The notes: generated from the sequence alone by a model not told the origin. 64,000 bases of DNA from Pseudonocardia autotrophica (GCF_000717175.1 NZ_JNYD01000003.1:186001-250000), one strand, 5' to 3'. Numbered from the stretch's first letter, positions 1-9,393 are shown. Numbers and translations: made by a program.

Positions 1-1
1 G

Positions 2-1174
2 AACGCCTGGCGGGCCGCCGCGGCCGCGGTCTTCGCGTGCGGCTGGGGCGGCAACCAGTTCACCCCGCTGCTGGTCATGTACCGCGAGTCCGGGCTCTCG
101 ATCCTGACCGTCGACGCCCTGCTCGGCGCGTACGTCGTGGGGCTCGTGCCCGGTCTGCTGACGGTCGGGGCGCTGTCGGAACGGTACGGCCGCAGGCCGG
201 TCATGCTCGCCGGCACCGCGGCGTCGCTGGTCGCGAGCGTGTTCCTGGCGTTCGGGAGCGTCGGCTGGATCGCGGCGGGCCGGTTCGTGACGGGCGTCGG
301 CGTGGCCGTGGCGATGGCCGTCGGCTCGACGTGGGTGACGGAGCTGTCCGTGCGCGGCGGGGCCGAGCGTGCCACCGGCACCCGGCGCGGCGCGCTCTGG
401 CTGACCCTCGGCTTCGGGCTCGGCGCGGGGGTCGCGGGCGTGCTCGCGCAGACGTTGATCTCCTTGGGGGCACCCTTCCCGATGGAGCTTCCGTACGTCC
501 TGCACGCGGTGCTGGCCGCGGCCGCGCTCCTCGCCCTCGTCCGGCTGCCCGAGACGCGCGTCGCCGCGGCTGCGCGCACCACCAGGCGGTTCGCCGGCAC
601 CCGGCACCCGCGGTTCCGGCGGGTGATCACCCCGATGGCGCCGTGGATCTTCGGCTCGGCCGGTGTGGCCTACGCGATCATGCCGCAGCTGGTGGGGGAC
701 CGGTTGGGGACGTGGGGACTGGCCTACTCGACGTTGCTCACCGTCTGCACCCTCGGCGCCGGTGCGTTGGTGCAGCCGCTGGCGAAGCGCCTCGACCGGA
801 CGACGAGCGCGCGCGGCGTCGTGGTCTCGATGGTCGTGATGTCCGCGGGGCTGGCGGTGAGCGCGGTCGCGGCGGTCGTCCGGTCGCCGGCGGTCGCACT
901 GGTCGCGGCGGTGGTGCTCGGTGCCGCGTACGGGATCGCCGTGGTCTCGGGGCTGCTGGAGCTGCAGCGCCTGGCCCGGCCGGACGAGTTGGCCGCCCTC
1001 ACCGGGGTCTACTACGCGCTGGCCTACGTCGGGTTCCTGCTGCCGTCGATCCTCGCCGTGCTCAGCGGGGTGGCGAGCTACCCGGTCCTGCTCGGCTGCC
1101 TGGTGCTGGTCGCGCTGGGCGGGACCGTGGTGATCCTGCGGCACTCCCGCCGCCACCTCCCGATCCCCGCGTAG
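2..1174 (+). CDS. MFS transporter, 5' end missing
   Basis: Integral-membrane transporter of the major facilitator superfamily; substrate unknown. The reading frame is open from base 2, and residues before the first internal ATG (base 77) already form a helix with the GWGGNQF motif, so the true start lies outside the window. The protein has about 11-12 hydrophobic segments and the loop 2-3 signature GALSERYGRRPVML, in which the charged/Gly pattern typical of MFS is clear. The C-terminus is short (HSRRHLPIPA). It converges on the next gene across a repeat-bearing spacer. Family confident, substrate not. Confidence 0.85.
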   Translation, partial: NAWRAAAAAVFACGWGGNQFTPLLVMYRESGLSILTVDALLGAYVVGLVPGLLTVGALSERYGRRPVMLAGTAASLVASVFLAFGSVGWIAAGRFVTGVGVAVAMAVGSTWVTELSVRGGAERATGTRRGALWLTLGFGLGAGVAGVLAQTLISLGAPFPMELPYVLHAVLAAAALLALVRLPETRVAAAARTTRRFAGTRHPRFRRVITPMAPWIFGSAGVAYAIMPQLVGDRLGTWGLAYSTLLTVCTLGAGALVQPLAKRLDRTTSARGVVVSMVVMSAGLAVSAVAAVVRSPAVALVAAVVLGAAYGIAVVSGLLELQRLARPDELAALTGVYYALAYVGFLLPSILAVLSGVASYPVLLGCLVLVALGGTVVILRHSRRHLPIPA

Positions 1175-1177
1175 CTC

Positions 1178-1253
1178 CCGACTCGCGGTGCCGGAGCTCC
1201 CGACTCGCGGTGCTGGAAGTCCCGACTCGCGGGGGCTGCAGCGCGACTCGCGG
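1178..1253. repeat. four copies of CCCGACTCGCGG at 21-22 bp spacing
   Basis: Copies start at 1178, 1199 and 1221, and a fourth, shorter copy (CGACTCGCGG) starts at 1244. The spacing is two helical turns. The array fills the gap between two convergent genes and runs to within two bases of the stop codon of the minus-strand gene. Function unknown; it could be a dispersed intergenic repeat of this genome. Confidence 0.7.
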
Positions 1254-1254
1254 G

Positions 1255-2919
1255 TCAGGAGGGTTGCAGCTCGTCCGAGAGCTCGTCGGGGAGGTCGTCG
1301 TAGCGGTCCCCGTCCGGCCCGCCCCGGAGCCGCTTCGCCTCGGCGAGGCCGATCGGCCCGGTGCGGGCCAACGCGTGCAGGGCGAGGTCGCGGTGCACCG
1401 GGTCGTCCGTGCGGGCGAGGAAGCGGCCGATCTCCCGCGCGGCGTCGGCGGGGGTGCGGGCCGCCACCCAGGCGTCGAGCTCGGCCTCGGCGACCGCGCT
1501 GCGCACCTCGGACATCCGGACGCACACGTACTCGAGGTCCTCGTCGGCCAGCTCGCCGGGCAGCGGCGCGTGCAGGCCCTGGTCGATCAGGGTCTCGTGC
1601 ACCGCCCACAGCCCCATCGGGGTGAGCGAGACGATCGTGGGGTCCGGGTCGTCCCGGCCCGCGAGCTCGACCAGCCCGTCGAGCTCCTCGGCGTCGAGCA
1701 GCTCGCCGAGCTCGACCGCGCCGAGCAGCTCCAGCGCGTCGAGCAGGGCGGTGACGTCCCGCCGCCAGAGCCGCCCCTCGGCGTCGCCGGCGAGGTCGTC
1801 GACCACACAGCCGCACTCCTCGTTGACGGCCTCGCGCACCAGCCGGTGGAACAGCTCGACCGGGACCGGCCCGCCGCCGGCGGCGTAGAGCTCGAGCCAG
1901 AGGATCGGGAAGGCGTCGGCCAGCGACATGCCGAACAACGACGGCGCCCCGAACACGTCCGTGCCCCCGAGGTGGTCGCCGATCCGCCCGACGGCCGAGA
2001 ACACCCGCCGCCACAGCTCGATCGGCCGGTGCAGGTCCTTCGCCGCGCTCTTCACCGGAACCAGCCGGCCGTGCAGCGGGCGGACCAGGCGGGCGGCCTT
2101 GGCCCAGTGCAGCAGCATCGAGGTCTCGGGCAGGTCCGTGCTGCTGCGCGCGCTGTCCCGGTAGAGCTGGTCGAGGCCGAGCAGGTCGGCGAGGGACAGC
2201 GCGTCGGCCAGGCCGAGCCTGCCGTCGCGGGTGAGCCGGCGGCCCGCCCGCACCCACACCGTGAGCTTCCGCAGCAGGTCGAGCGCGCTGCTCTCCTGCG
2301 CGGCGGTGACCATCTCGGCCGCGCTGGGCAGCAGCACCGGCGGCAGCTCGGGCGCCGGCGCCGGGTCGCGCGGGGTCTCCTCCTCGCGCCGGGTGATCTC
2401 GGCGAGCGCGGCCCGGTCGATGTGGACCTCGCCGGAGCGGGCGCGGTCGAGGAAGCGCTGCACCGCACGGGGATCGGCGGGATCGACGCCGTGCCGGCGC
2501 AGCTGGACGCCCCAGAACTTGCCGAGGTCGTAGTTGCGCTCGTCGGCGATGCCGTCGAGCAGCGCAGGCGTGGAGTCGCGCACCTGGGCGTGCAGCTCCG
2601 CGCGCGAGGCCGAGCGGTGGTCGAGCCCGTCGGCGTCGGCCAGGAAGTCGATCAGCGCGTGGAAGGCCTCGGGCACCTCTTCGGCGTCAAGCACCGTGAC
2701 GTGCCGCGGGAACCACATGCCGAGCGCGTCGGCGACGTGCGCCCGGGTCCACCGGCCGAGCCTGCGGTCCAGCGCGTACTTGTAGTCGAGCGCGGCGGCG
2801 ACCAGGAAGACGTCCGCCGAGACCCGGCTCCGGCGGGCCCACGTGAGGAAGGCCTCCAGCAACCGGTCCCGGGCTCCGGCGTATCCCTGGTCGTCACCGG
2901 GGGCGAACACGAGACGCAT
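1255..2919 (-). CDS. hypothetical protein, 554 aa
   Basis: I do not recognise the family. The start is set at the ATG giving MRLVFAPGDD because GAAGGTGG lies just upstream; a longer frame with a basic, unlikely N-terminus exists. The product is soluble, with no signal peptide or membrane segment. It is acidic and Leu/Ala-rich, with mostly helical composition. The C-terminal third (from about residue 390) is rich in Asp/Glu-Leu repeats and ends in DDLPDELSDELQPS. A Cys pair in EECGCVV (about residue 365) is the only obvious cysteine feature. It stands alone between convergent and tandem neighbours and looks like a conserved actinobacterial protein of unknown function. Confidence 0.7.
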   Translation of the reverse strand: MRLVFAPGDDQGYAGARDRLLEAFLTWARRSRVSADVFLVAAALDYKYALDRRLGRWTRAHVADALGMWFPRHVTVLDAEEVPEAFHALIDFLADADGLDHRSASRAELHAQVRDSTPALLDGIADERNYDLGKFWGVQLRRHGVDPADPRAVQRFLDRARSGEVHIDRAALAEITRREEETPRDPAPAPELPPVLLPSAAEMVTAAQESSALDLLRKLTVWVRAGRRLTRDGRLGLADALSLADLLGLDQLYRDSARSSTDLPETSMLLHWAKAARLVRPLHGRLVPVKSAAKDLHRPIELWRRVFSAVGRIGDHLGGTDVFGAPSLFGMSLADAFPILWLELYAAGGGPVPVELFHRLVREAVNEECGCVVDDLAGDAEGRLWRRDVTALLDALELLGAVELGELLDAEELDGLVELAGRDDPDPTIVSLTPMGLWAVHETLIDQGLHAPLPGELADEDLEYVCVRMSEVRSAVAEAELDAWVAARTPADAAREIGRFLARTDDPVHRDLALHALARTGPIGLAEAKRLRGGPDGDRYDDLPDELSDELQPS

Positions 2920-3008
2920 CGAGATCCACCTTCTCAGCCCGGCGGGGCCGTGTCGGACAGGGGGTCCGGCACCCCGCGACGGGCCCGTGCGGTAGGGGCC
3001 GCGCACGC

Positions 3009-3043
3009 GACAGGGCCCCCGGCGCGCGTCCGGGGACCCTGTC
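3009..3043 (-). terminator. hairpin terminator downstream of the BCCT gene
   Basis: Arms 3009-3022 (GACAGGGCCCCCGG) and 3030-3043 (CCGGGGACCCTGTC) pair over 14 bp with one mismatch around a 7-nt loop. It lies 12 nt beyond the stop codon of the minus-strand BCCT gene. There is no T-tract, as is usual for actinobacterial terminators. Confidence 0.7.
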
Positions 3044-3054
3044 GGGAAGGTGGT

Positions 3055-4857
3055 TCAGGCCTTGCGCGGCGGCTGCGGCTCGCCCGGCAGGATGGTGCCC
3101 CCGCCGTGCTCCCGCGCCTCCTCGACGCCGTCGGCCATGCTCAGCGGCTTGACGTTGAGGATGAAGTCGCCGTCGTGGGCCTTCATGCCGTAGTCCACGG
3201 CCTGTTCGACGGCCTCGCCCGCCTTGTTCTCACGACGGATCAACGGGTCGTCGTGCAGGTCCTTGTAGAGGGACACGCAGAGCAGCACCATGACGATCAC
3301 GAACGGCAGCGCCATGATGATCGTGATGTTCTGGATGCCGGACAGCGCGTCGGAGCCGCCCACCATCAGCATGATCGCCGCGATGGCCCCCATGACCGCG
3401 CCCCAGAAGATCACGATGCCGCGGCTGGGCTCGATGGAGCCCTTCTGCGAGATCGTGCCCATCACGACGGACGCCGCGTCGGCGCCGGACACGAAGAAGA
3501 TCGCCACCAGGAGCATCGCGATGACCGCCAGCACGGCGCCGAGCGGGTAGGACTGCAGGAGCCCGAACAGCTGCCCCTCGGTGCTCGCCGAGGCCAGGTC
3601 GTTGCCGGCCTGCTGCTCGGAGATCGCGGCGCCGCCGAAGATGGCGAACCAGACCAGCGAGACCACGCTGGGGATCAGGATGACGCCGGCGATGAACTGC
3701 TTGATGGAGCGGCCGCGGCTGATCCGGGCGATGAACATGCCGACGAACGGGGTCCAGGAGATCCACCAGGCCCAGTAGAAGACCGTCCAGCTCTGCAGCC
3801 ACTCGGCCGTCTCGGTGCCGTCGGCGCCCGTGCGGGCGGCCATCGAGGCGAGGTCGGCGAGGTAGTGGCCGACGGCGCCCGGCAGCAGGTTGAGGATCAG
3901 CACGGTCGGGCCGACCACGAACACGAAGAAGGCCAGGATCGCGGCGAGCACCATGTTGACGTTGCTGAGGAGCTGGATGCCCTTGGCCACACCGGTGACC
4001 GCCGACGCGATGAACGCGACGGTGAGCACGGCGATGATCGCGACCAACAGCCCGGTGCCCGGGTTGTCCAGCCAGCCGAGGGCCTGGAGCCCGCCGCCGA
4101 TCTGCAGGGCGCCGAGGCCGAGCGAGGCGGCGGAGCCGAACAGCGTGGCGAAGATGGCGAAGATGTCGATGGCCTTGCCCAGCCCGCCCTCGGTGCGCCG
4201 GGTGCCGAGCAGCGGGGCGAACGCGGCGGAGATCAGCTGGCTGCGGCCCTTGCGGAAGGTGCCGTAGGCGATCGCGAGCCCGACGACGGCGTAGATCGAC
4301 CAGGGGTGCAGGGTCCAGTGGAAGAGCGTGGTCGCCATCGCCGCGTCGAGGGCCTGCGGGCTGCCCGCGAGGGCGCCGCTGCCCGGGGGCGGCGAGGTGA
4401 AGAAGGCCAGCGGCTCGGCCACGCCGTAGAACATCAGGCCGATGCCCATGCCCGCGGAGAACATCATCGCGACCCAGGAGCTGGTGCGGAACTCCGGCCG
4501 CTCGTCGTCCCGGCCGAGCGGGATCCTGCCGTAGCGGCTCAGGGCGATCCAGATCGCGAAGACCACGAAGCCCGAGGCGGTGAGGATGAAGAACCAGCCG
4601 CCCGCGTTCATGATGCCGCCGAGCACGGCGCTCGCGACGCTCGACAGGTTGTCCGTGGCCACGATGCCCCAGACGATGAACGCGACGACCAGTGCGGCCG
4701 AGACGCCGAACACGACCTTGTCGGTCGGCTTCTTCCGGTCGGCGGCGCTGCCGCCCTCGGGCACCGGCGAGGTGTCCGAGGGTGAGGTGCCCGACGTGCC
4801 GTCCTCGGGGCCCGGGCTCGAGGCGGGGCCACCCGTGGTGGGTTCCTTGACTGTCAT
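3055..4857 (-). CDS. BCCT family betaine/carnitine/choline transporter
   Basis: Sodium- or proton-coupled uptake of quaternary amines such as glycine betaine or choline. The roughly 600-residue protein has a Pro/Ser/Gly-rich cytoplasmic N-terminus and twelve hydrophobic segments. The family signature region around TM8 reads FYWAWWISWTPFVGMFIARISRGR, with the Trp cluster that forms the quaternary-amine cage. GMGIGLMFYGVAEPL earlier is also typical. I chose the ATG beginning MTVKEPTTGG because GGGGA lies 8 nt upstream; an in-frame ATG at 4911 would add 18 residues. A hairpin follows the stop. Substrate cannot be told from sequence alone. Confidence 0.9.
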   Translation of the reverse strand: MTVKEPTTGGPASSPGPEDGTSGTSPSDTSPVPEGGSAADRKKPTDKVVFGVSAALVVAFIVWGIVATDNLSSVASAVLGGIMNAGGWFFILTASGFVVFAIWIALSRYGRIPLGRDDERPEFRTSSWVAMMFSAGMGIGLMFYGVAEPLAFFTSPPPGSGALAGSPQALDAAMATTLFHWTLHPWSIYAVVGLAIAYGTFRKGRSQLISAAFAPLLGTRRTEGGLGKAIDIFAIFATLFGSAASLGLGALQIGGGLQALGWLDNPGTGLLVAIIAVLTVAFIASAVTGVAKGIQLLSNVNMVLAAILAFFVFVVGPTVLILNLLPGAVGHYLADLASMAARTGADGTETAEWLQSWTVFYWAWWISWTPFVGMFIARISRGRSIKQFIAGVILIPSVVSLVWFAIFGGAAISEQQAGNDLASASTEGQLFGLLQSYPLGAVLAVIAMLLVAIFFVSGADAASVVMGTISQKGSIEPSRGIVIFWGAVMGAIAAIMLMVGGSDALSGIQNITIIMALPFVIVMVLLCVSLYKDLHDDPLIRRENKAGEAVEQAVDYGMKAHDGDFILNVKPLSMADGVEEAREHGGGTILPGEPQPPRKA

Positions 4858-5072
4858 GCGACGTGTCCCCGACGGAGCGGGGTCCCCCTCACCTGAGTCG
4901 GTCCGGTCCATGTGCGTTCGTCACCATCAATCCCCGGACGGGCGGAGTCAACCGCGGCGTCCCTTGTCGTTCCGTGTGGCGCTGCTCGTTGCGCAGCGTG
5001 CGGACCAGCACGGAACCGCCACGGTCACCTGCGAGAACGGGCGAACGGGCGACTGGGATCGTTACCCGAACG

Positions 5073-6398
5073 TCACGGCGTAAACCATCCCGAAGCCGAC
5101 ACTCCGCCCGGCACCGGCGCCCCCGGGTCGTACGGCGTGCGCGTGAAGACGAACGTGGCCAGGTTCAGGGAGACGGGGTCCAGCCGCAGCGTTTCGCCCG
5201 CGAAGTAGCCGTCGAGCCCGACCCAGGTGCCGTCGCGGCGCGGCCGGAACCGGGAGGAGCGGCCCGGCCGCCCGAGCCCGCCGAGGTGCAGCAGCCCGCC
5301 CGGCACCGCGCGCAGCACGTACGGCGACGGGCCCCAGTACCAGGGCCCGAGCAGCTCGACCGGCACCGGCGACGGGGCGGGCGACCAGGCGTCGACGACG
5401 GTCGGCTCGGCGGCGCGGAGGTCGGCCAGCAGCGTCGCGGGGAGGGCGCCGTCGAGCCCGGAGGTGATGTTGGCCAGGGCGAGCGCGGCCGTGCCTTCCT
5501 CGCGGTCGGCCCACAGCCCGGCGAGGAAGCCCGGCATCGAGCCGCCGTGCCCGACCAGCGTGCGGTCCTCGTGCCGCTGCACCTGCACCCCCAGCCCGTA
5601 CGACGACCAGGTCGGGCCGGAGAAGTCGACGCCCGCCGGGATCGTCATCTCCTCCACGGTGGCGGGGGAGAGGACGTCGCCCGTGTCGCCCAGCAGGAAC
5701 GCCCCGAGCCGCCCGAGGTCCGCGGCCGTGGACCACAGCTGCCCGGCCGCGGCCATCACGCCCGCGTGGTGCTCGGGCTCGGCCAGCAGCTCGTCCGACC
5801 ACGGGTGCACGGCGTAGCCCTGGGCGGCGCGCCCGTCCGGGCGCGGGGTGGTGCGGCGCATCCCGAGCGGGAGCAGCACCTCGTCCCGGGCCACCTCGTC
5901 CCACACGCGCCCCCGCACGCGCGCGACCAGCTCGCCCAGCAGCCCGAAGCCGAGGTTGGAGTAGTGGAACCGGCGCCCGCCGGGCAGGACGCGGTGCTCC
6001 TCGCACAGGTCGAGGTCGTCGAGCGTGCCGCCGGGCGTGCGCTCCCACCACTGCCCGGGGCTCTCCGAGGTGGCGCCGGCGGTGTGCGAGAGCAGCTGGG
6101 TCAGCGTGCGGTCGCCGAGCGGTGTGCCGGGGACGTGCTTCTCGAACGGGTCGTCGAGGTCGAGCAGGCCCTCGTCGCGCAGCCGCAGCACGGTGATCGC
6201 GCCGACGGTCTTGGAGATCGAGCCGAGCCGGTACTGGACGTCGGCGTGCGGCTCGTCGACGGCGCCGCGGCCCGCGGACCAGGCCAGGGTCCCGTCGCGC
6301 ACCACGCCGGCGACGAGGGAGGGGCAGCGCCCGTCGCGCTGCGCCCGGGCGACGCGGGCGAGCAGGGTGCGTTCGGTCGACGGCAGCAGGGAGCTCAT
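5073..6398 (-). CDS. serine hydrolase, beta-lactamase/penicillin-binding-protein superfamily
   Basis: Class C beta-lactamase-like fold (EstB/D-aminopeptidase/LACTB type), 441 aa, probably a cytoplasmic esterase or peptidase because no signal peptide is seen. Motifs: S60-I-S-K63 (nucleophile and base), Y146-S-N148, and the third box as HGG in TLVGHGGSMPG. A C-terminal domain of about 100 residues follows, rich in beta-strand-like Trp/Tyr/Gly segments (WYWGPSPYVLRA), as in DUF3471-type tails. The ATG has a TAGCGT hexamer 6 nt upstream and no Shine-Dalgarno sequence, so the mRNA is probably leaderless. Substrate unknown. Confidence 0.85.
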   Translation of the reverse strand: MSSLLPSTERTLLARVARAQRDGRCPSLVAGVVRDGTLAWSAGRGAVDEPHADVQYRLGSISKTVGAITVLRLRDEGLLDLDDPFEKHVPGTPLGDRTLTQLLSHTAGATSESPGQWWERTPGGTLDDLDLCEEHRVLPGGRRFHYSNLGFGLLGELVARVRGRVWDEVARDEVLLPLGMRRTTPRPDGRAAQGYAVHPWSDELLAEPEHHAGVMAAAGQLWSTAADLGRLGAFLLGDTGDVLSPATVEEMTIPAGVDFSGPTWSSYGLGVQVQRHEDRTLVGHGGSMPGFLAGLWADREEGTAALALANITSGLDGALPATLLADLRAAEPTVVDAWSPAPSPVPVELLGPWYWGPSPYVLRAVPGGLLHLGGLGRPGRSSRFRPRRDGTWVGLDGYFAGETLRLDPVSLNLATFVFTRTPYDPGAPVPGGVSASGWFTP

Positions 6399-6404
6399 GA
6401 TCGG

Positions 6405-6410
6405 ACGCTA
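6405..6410 (-). promoter_or_regulatory. -10 hexamer TAGCGT of a leaderless gene
   Basis: TAGCGT sits 6 nt before the ATG at 6398, which places the expected transcription start at or next to the start codon. Confidence 0.5.
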
Positions 6411-6439
6411 GCTCCTGGTGCCGGCGGGCGTTCCCCCGG

Positions 6440-6928
6440 TCACCGGGCCCGGGCGACGCGCTCGACCAGCGACGTCACCCGGTGGTCCACGAGCCGCCGC
6501 ATGACGAGCGCGGTGGTGGTCCGCTCCACGCCGTCGATCGCGAGCAGCAGGCCGGCGATGCGGTAGAGGTCGTCGGCGTCGCGCGCGACGGCCTGCACCA
6601 GCAGGTCGCCCTCGCCGGTCATGCCGAGGACCTCGATGACCTCCGGCACCGCGGCGAGCGCGTCGGCGACCGGGTCGAGCTTGCGCTGCACCACCGTGAC
6701 GGTCACGTAGGCCGTGAGCGGGTAGCCGAGCGCCGCCGGGTCGATCCGCCGCTCGACGCTGCCCAGCACCCCGCTCTCCTCCAGCCGGGTGAGCCGGGCC
6801 TGCACCGTGTTGCGGGACAGCCCCGCGCGCTCGGCGAGCGCCAGCGCGGTGCCGCGCGGGTTCTCGGCGAGGGCGAGCAGCAGGCGGGCGTCGATGGCGT
6901 CGATCGGGGCCGGTCTGACGGTGTGCAC
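6440..6928 (-). CDS. Lrp/AsnC family transcriptional regulator
   Basis: Feast/famine regulator of 162 aa. An N-terminal winged HTH (IDARLLLALAENPRGTALALAERAGLSRNTVQARL, given here only as its key residues L-A-E-R-A-G-L-S-R-N-T-V) is followed by a RAM ligand-binding domain with GEGDLLVQAVARDADDL. The start is GTG at 6928 because GAGGAGG lies 8 nt upstream; a longer open frame exists but overlaps the divergent gene. It faces an E1-like thiamine-diphosphate dehydrogenase gene across about 130 bp. This matches the layout of mdeR/mdeB in Pseudomonas methionine catabolism, so it probably controls that gene in response to an amino or keto acid. Confidence 0.88.
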   Translation of the reverse strand: MHTVRPAPIDAIDARLLLALAENPRGTALALAERAGLSRNTVQARLTRLEESGVLGSVERRIDPAALGYPLTAYVTVTVVQRKLDPVADALAAVPEVIEVLGMTGEGDLLVQAVARDADDLYRIAGLLLAIDGVERTTTALVMRRLVDHRVTSLVERVARAR

Positions 6929-7055
6929 GGTGCTCGCCTCCTCGCGGTGTCGGGCCGTCGATGTGTGCAGGATGCACGCATTGAAGGCCCCGACTTGTGC
7001 AGGGAGCGTATCGGTGGTGCGCTCGTCGGGCACCGTGCACGAGAGGAGCCCCCCG

Positions 7056-9365
7056 ATGACCGCCGTCTCCGACTCCCGACCCGCCGGCACCGACCGGCTC
7101 GCGGTACTGGGGGAGATCGAGCAGCGGGTGCGCTGGCTCTCCACCGCGATCATCGACCACGCCAACCGCGTCCGGCCCAACCCGACGGGGTTGAAGGTGG
7201 GCGGGCACCAGGCGTCGTCGGCGTCGATGACGACGCTGATGACGGCGCTGTGGTTCGAGCACCTGCGCTCCGGCGACCGGGTCTCGGTCAAGCCGCACGC
7301 CTCGCCGGTGCTGCACGCGATCAACTACCTGCTCGGCGAGCTCGACGAGTCGTACCTGACCACGCTGCGCGCGTTCGGCGGGCTGCAGAGCTACCCGTCG
7401 CGGTCGAAGGACCCGGACCCGGTCGACTACTCGACGGGCTCGGTCGGCATCGGCGCCACCGCCCCGATCTGGGGTGCGCTGGCCCGCCGCTACATCACCA
7501 CGCTGGGCGAGCAGGCCGGCGCCGGGCGGCAGTACTCGCTGGTCGGCGACGCCGAGCTGGACGAGGGCGCGGTCTGGGAGGCGATCCTCGACCCGATGGT
7601 CGCCGAGCTGGGTGAGGTCGTGTGGCTCGTCGACCTGAACCGGCAGAGCCTGGACCGGGTGGTGCCGAACATCGGCGCCCCGCGGCTGCAGGGGATGTTC
7701 GCCGCCGCGGGCTGGCAGGTCCTCACGGTCAAGTACGGGCGGCTGCTGCACGAGCTGTTCGAGCGCCCGGGCGGCGACGCGTTGCGGCGCCGGATCGACG
7801 AGATGTCGAACCCTGAGTACCAGCGGCTGCTCCGCTGCACCCCGGCCCAGCTGCGGGAGCGGCTGCCGGACTCGCCCGAGCTTGAGCAGCTCGTCGGCAC
7901 GCTCGACGACGGCACGCTGCACGCCGCGATCCGCAACCTGGGCGGGCACGACCTGCAGGCCGTCGGCGACGCCTTCGCGCAGATCGACGACACCCGCCCG
8001 ACCGTCGTGTTCGCCTACACGGTCAAGGGCTTCGGGCTGGCCAGCGAGGGGCACCCGCAGAACCACTCGTCGTTGCTCTCGGCCGGGCAGATCGGTGAGC
8101 TGGCGGAGCGCTCGGGCATGACGCTCGACGCCCCGTGGCAGCGCTTCGCCCCCGACACCCCCGCGGGCCGGCTCTGCGCCGAGACCGCCGAGCGGCTGCG
8201 CCGCGGCCCGGTCGAGGGGGTGGACGCCCCGGTGCTGCCCACGGACATCGGCCGGACGCCGTCGGGCCGGGCGACCACGCAGGCCGCGCTGGGCCGGGCG
8301 CTGCTGGACCTGACCCGGGAGGCGCCCGAGGCGGCCCGGCGGGTGGTCACGCTGTGCCCGGACGTCTCGTCGTCGACCAACCTCGGCGGCTGGGTGAACA
8401 AGGTCGGGGTCTGGTCGCCGGCCGAGCGCAAGGACTGGTTCGACGACGACCCGGAGACGATCCTGCACTGGCGGGAACGGCCGACGGGCCAGCACATCGA
8501 GCTGGGCATCGCCGAGGGGAACCTGGTCGGCGCGCTCGGCGAGCTGGGCGCGACCTGGTCGCGGTGGGGGCAGCCGCTGCTGCCGATCGGGGTGCTCTAC
8601 GACCCGTTCGTCGAGCGGGCGCTCGAGCCGTGGTCGTTCGGGATCTACGCGGGCGGGCAGTCGATCCTGGTCGGCACGCCGTCCGGGGTCTCGCTCGCGC
8701 CGGAGGGCGGGGCGCACCAGTCGATCACCACGCCGTCGGTGGGGCTGGAGCAGCCGGGCTGCGTCACCTACGAGCCGGCCTTCGCGATCGACGTCGAGTG
8801 GACCCTGCTGGCGTCGCTGGCCCGGCTCGGCCGCCCGGACGGGACCAGCGCCTACCTGCGGCTGTCCACCCGGCCCGTCGACCAGTCGCTGGCCGCGGTG
8901 CCCACCGACCCGGCGGCCCGGGAGCGGCGCCGCCGGCAGGTCGTGGCGGGCGCCTACCCGCTGCGGACGAGCGAGAACCCGGCCGTCACCATTGCCGCGA
9001 TGGGGGCGATGGTGCCCGAGGCGCTGGCCGCGGCCGAGCGGCTGGAGTCGCTGGGCACGGCCGTCGACGTGGTCGTGGTGACCAGCCCCGGGCTGCTGTT
9101 CGACGCCGTCCAGGCCCGGGCCGGGCACGGCAGCGCCGACACCTGGATCCTCGACGCCGCCTTCCCCGCCCGTCGCGCCACCCCGCTGGTGACCCTGCTC
9201 GACGGGCACCCGCACACCCTCGCCTTCCTCGGCGGGATCAACCAGGTCCGGGCCACGCACCTCGGCGTGACCCGGTTCGGGCAGTCCGGCGACCTCGACA
9301 ACGTGTACCGCTACCACGGCATCGACGCCGACAGCGTGGTCGCCGCGGCCTTGGACCTGCTCTGA
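7056..9365 (+). CDS. transketolase-like/pyruvate dehydrogenase E1-like protein
   Basis: Thiamine-diphosphate enzyme of 769 aa resembling the single-chain AceE type E1 but about 110 residues shorter. The N-terminal TPP domain has the Mg/diphosphate motif G164-D-A-E-L-D-E and, some 30 residues later, DLNRQSLD. SVGIGATAPIWGALARRY matches the active-site region. The central pyrimidine domain has HIELGIAEGN, whose Glu contacts N1' of thiamine, followed by a transketolase C-terminal domain. The ATG has GAGAGGAG upstream. The divergent AsnC gene suggests a 2-oxo acid from amino-acid catabolism (2-oxobutyrate in the MdeB case) as substrate. No E2/E3 gene is nearby. Confidence 0.85.
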   Translation: MTAVSDSRPAGTDRLAVLGEIEQRVRWLSTAIIDHANRVRPNPTGLKVGGHQASSASMTTLMTALWFEHLRSGDRVSVKPHASPVLHAINYLLGELDESYLTTLRAFGGLQSYPSRSKDPDPVDYSTGSVGIGATAPIWGALARRYITTLGEQAGAGRQYSLVGDAELDEGAVWEAILDPMVAELGEVVWLVDLNRQSLDRVVPNIGAPRLQGMFAAAGWQVLTVKYGRLLHELFERPGGDALRRRIDEMSNPEYQRLLRCTPAQLRERLPDSPELEQLVGTLDDGTLHAAIRNLGGHDLQAVGDAFAQIDDTRPTVVFAYTVKGFGLASEGHPQNHSSLLSAGQIGELAERSGMTLDAPWQRFAPDTPAGRLCAETAERLRRGPVEGVDAPVLPTDIGRTPSGRATTQAALGRALLDLTREAPEAARRVVTLCPDVSSSTNLGGWVNKVGVWSPAERKDWFDDDPETILHWRERPTGQHIELGIAEGNLVGALGELGATWSRWGQPLLPIGVLYDPFVERALEPWSFGIYAGGQSILVGTPSGVSLAPEGGAHQSITTPSVGLEQPGCVTYEPAFAIDVEWTLLASLARLGRPDGTSAYLRLSTRPVDQSLAAVPTDPAARERRRRQVVAGAYPLRTSENPAVTIAAMGAMVPEALAAAERLESLGTAVDVVVVTSPGLLFDAVQARAGHGSADTWILDAAFPARRATPLVTLLDGHPHTLAFLGGINQVRATHLGVTRFGQSGDLDNVYRYHGIDADSVVAAALDLL

Positions 9366-9368
9366 GGT

Positions 9369-9387
9369 AAAGGGCAGGCTAACCTCA
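9369..9387 (+). promoter_or_regulatory. IdeR/DtxR iron box
   Basis: The 19 bases match the consensus TTAGGTTAGGCTAACCTAA at 14 positions, including the whole right half AGGCTAACCT. The box overlaps the likely -10 (TAACCT) of the following siderophore-binding-protein gene, where bound Fe-IdeR would block transcription. An ideR gene is present in this window at 50082-50804. Confidence 0.8.
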
Positions 9388-9393
9388 TCCGCC

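Noticed and set aside
37..4785. Very long plus-strand open frame of ~1580 codons
   Set aside because: Arg/Ala/Gly-rich shadow of the MFS gene and of the minus-strand hypothetical and BCCT genes; no domain, and high GC keeps all frames open.
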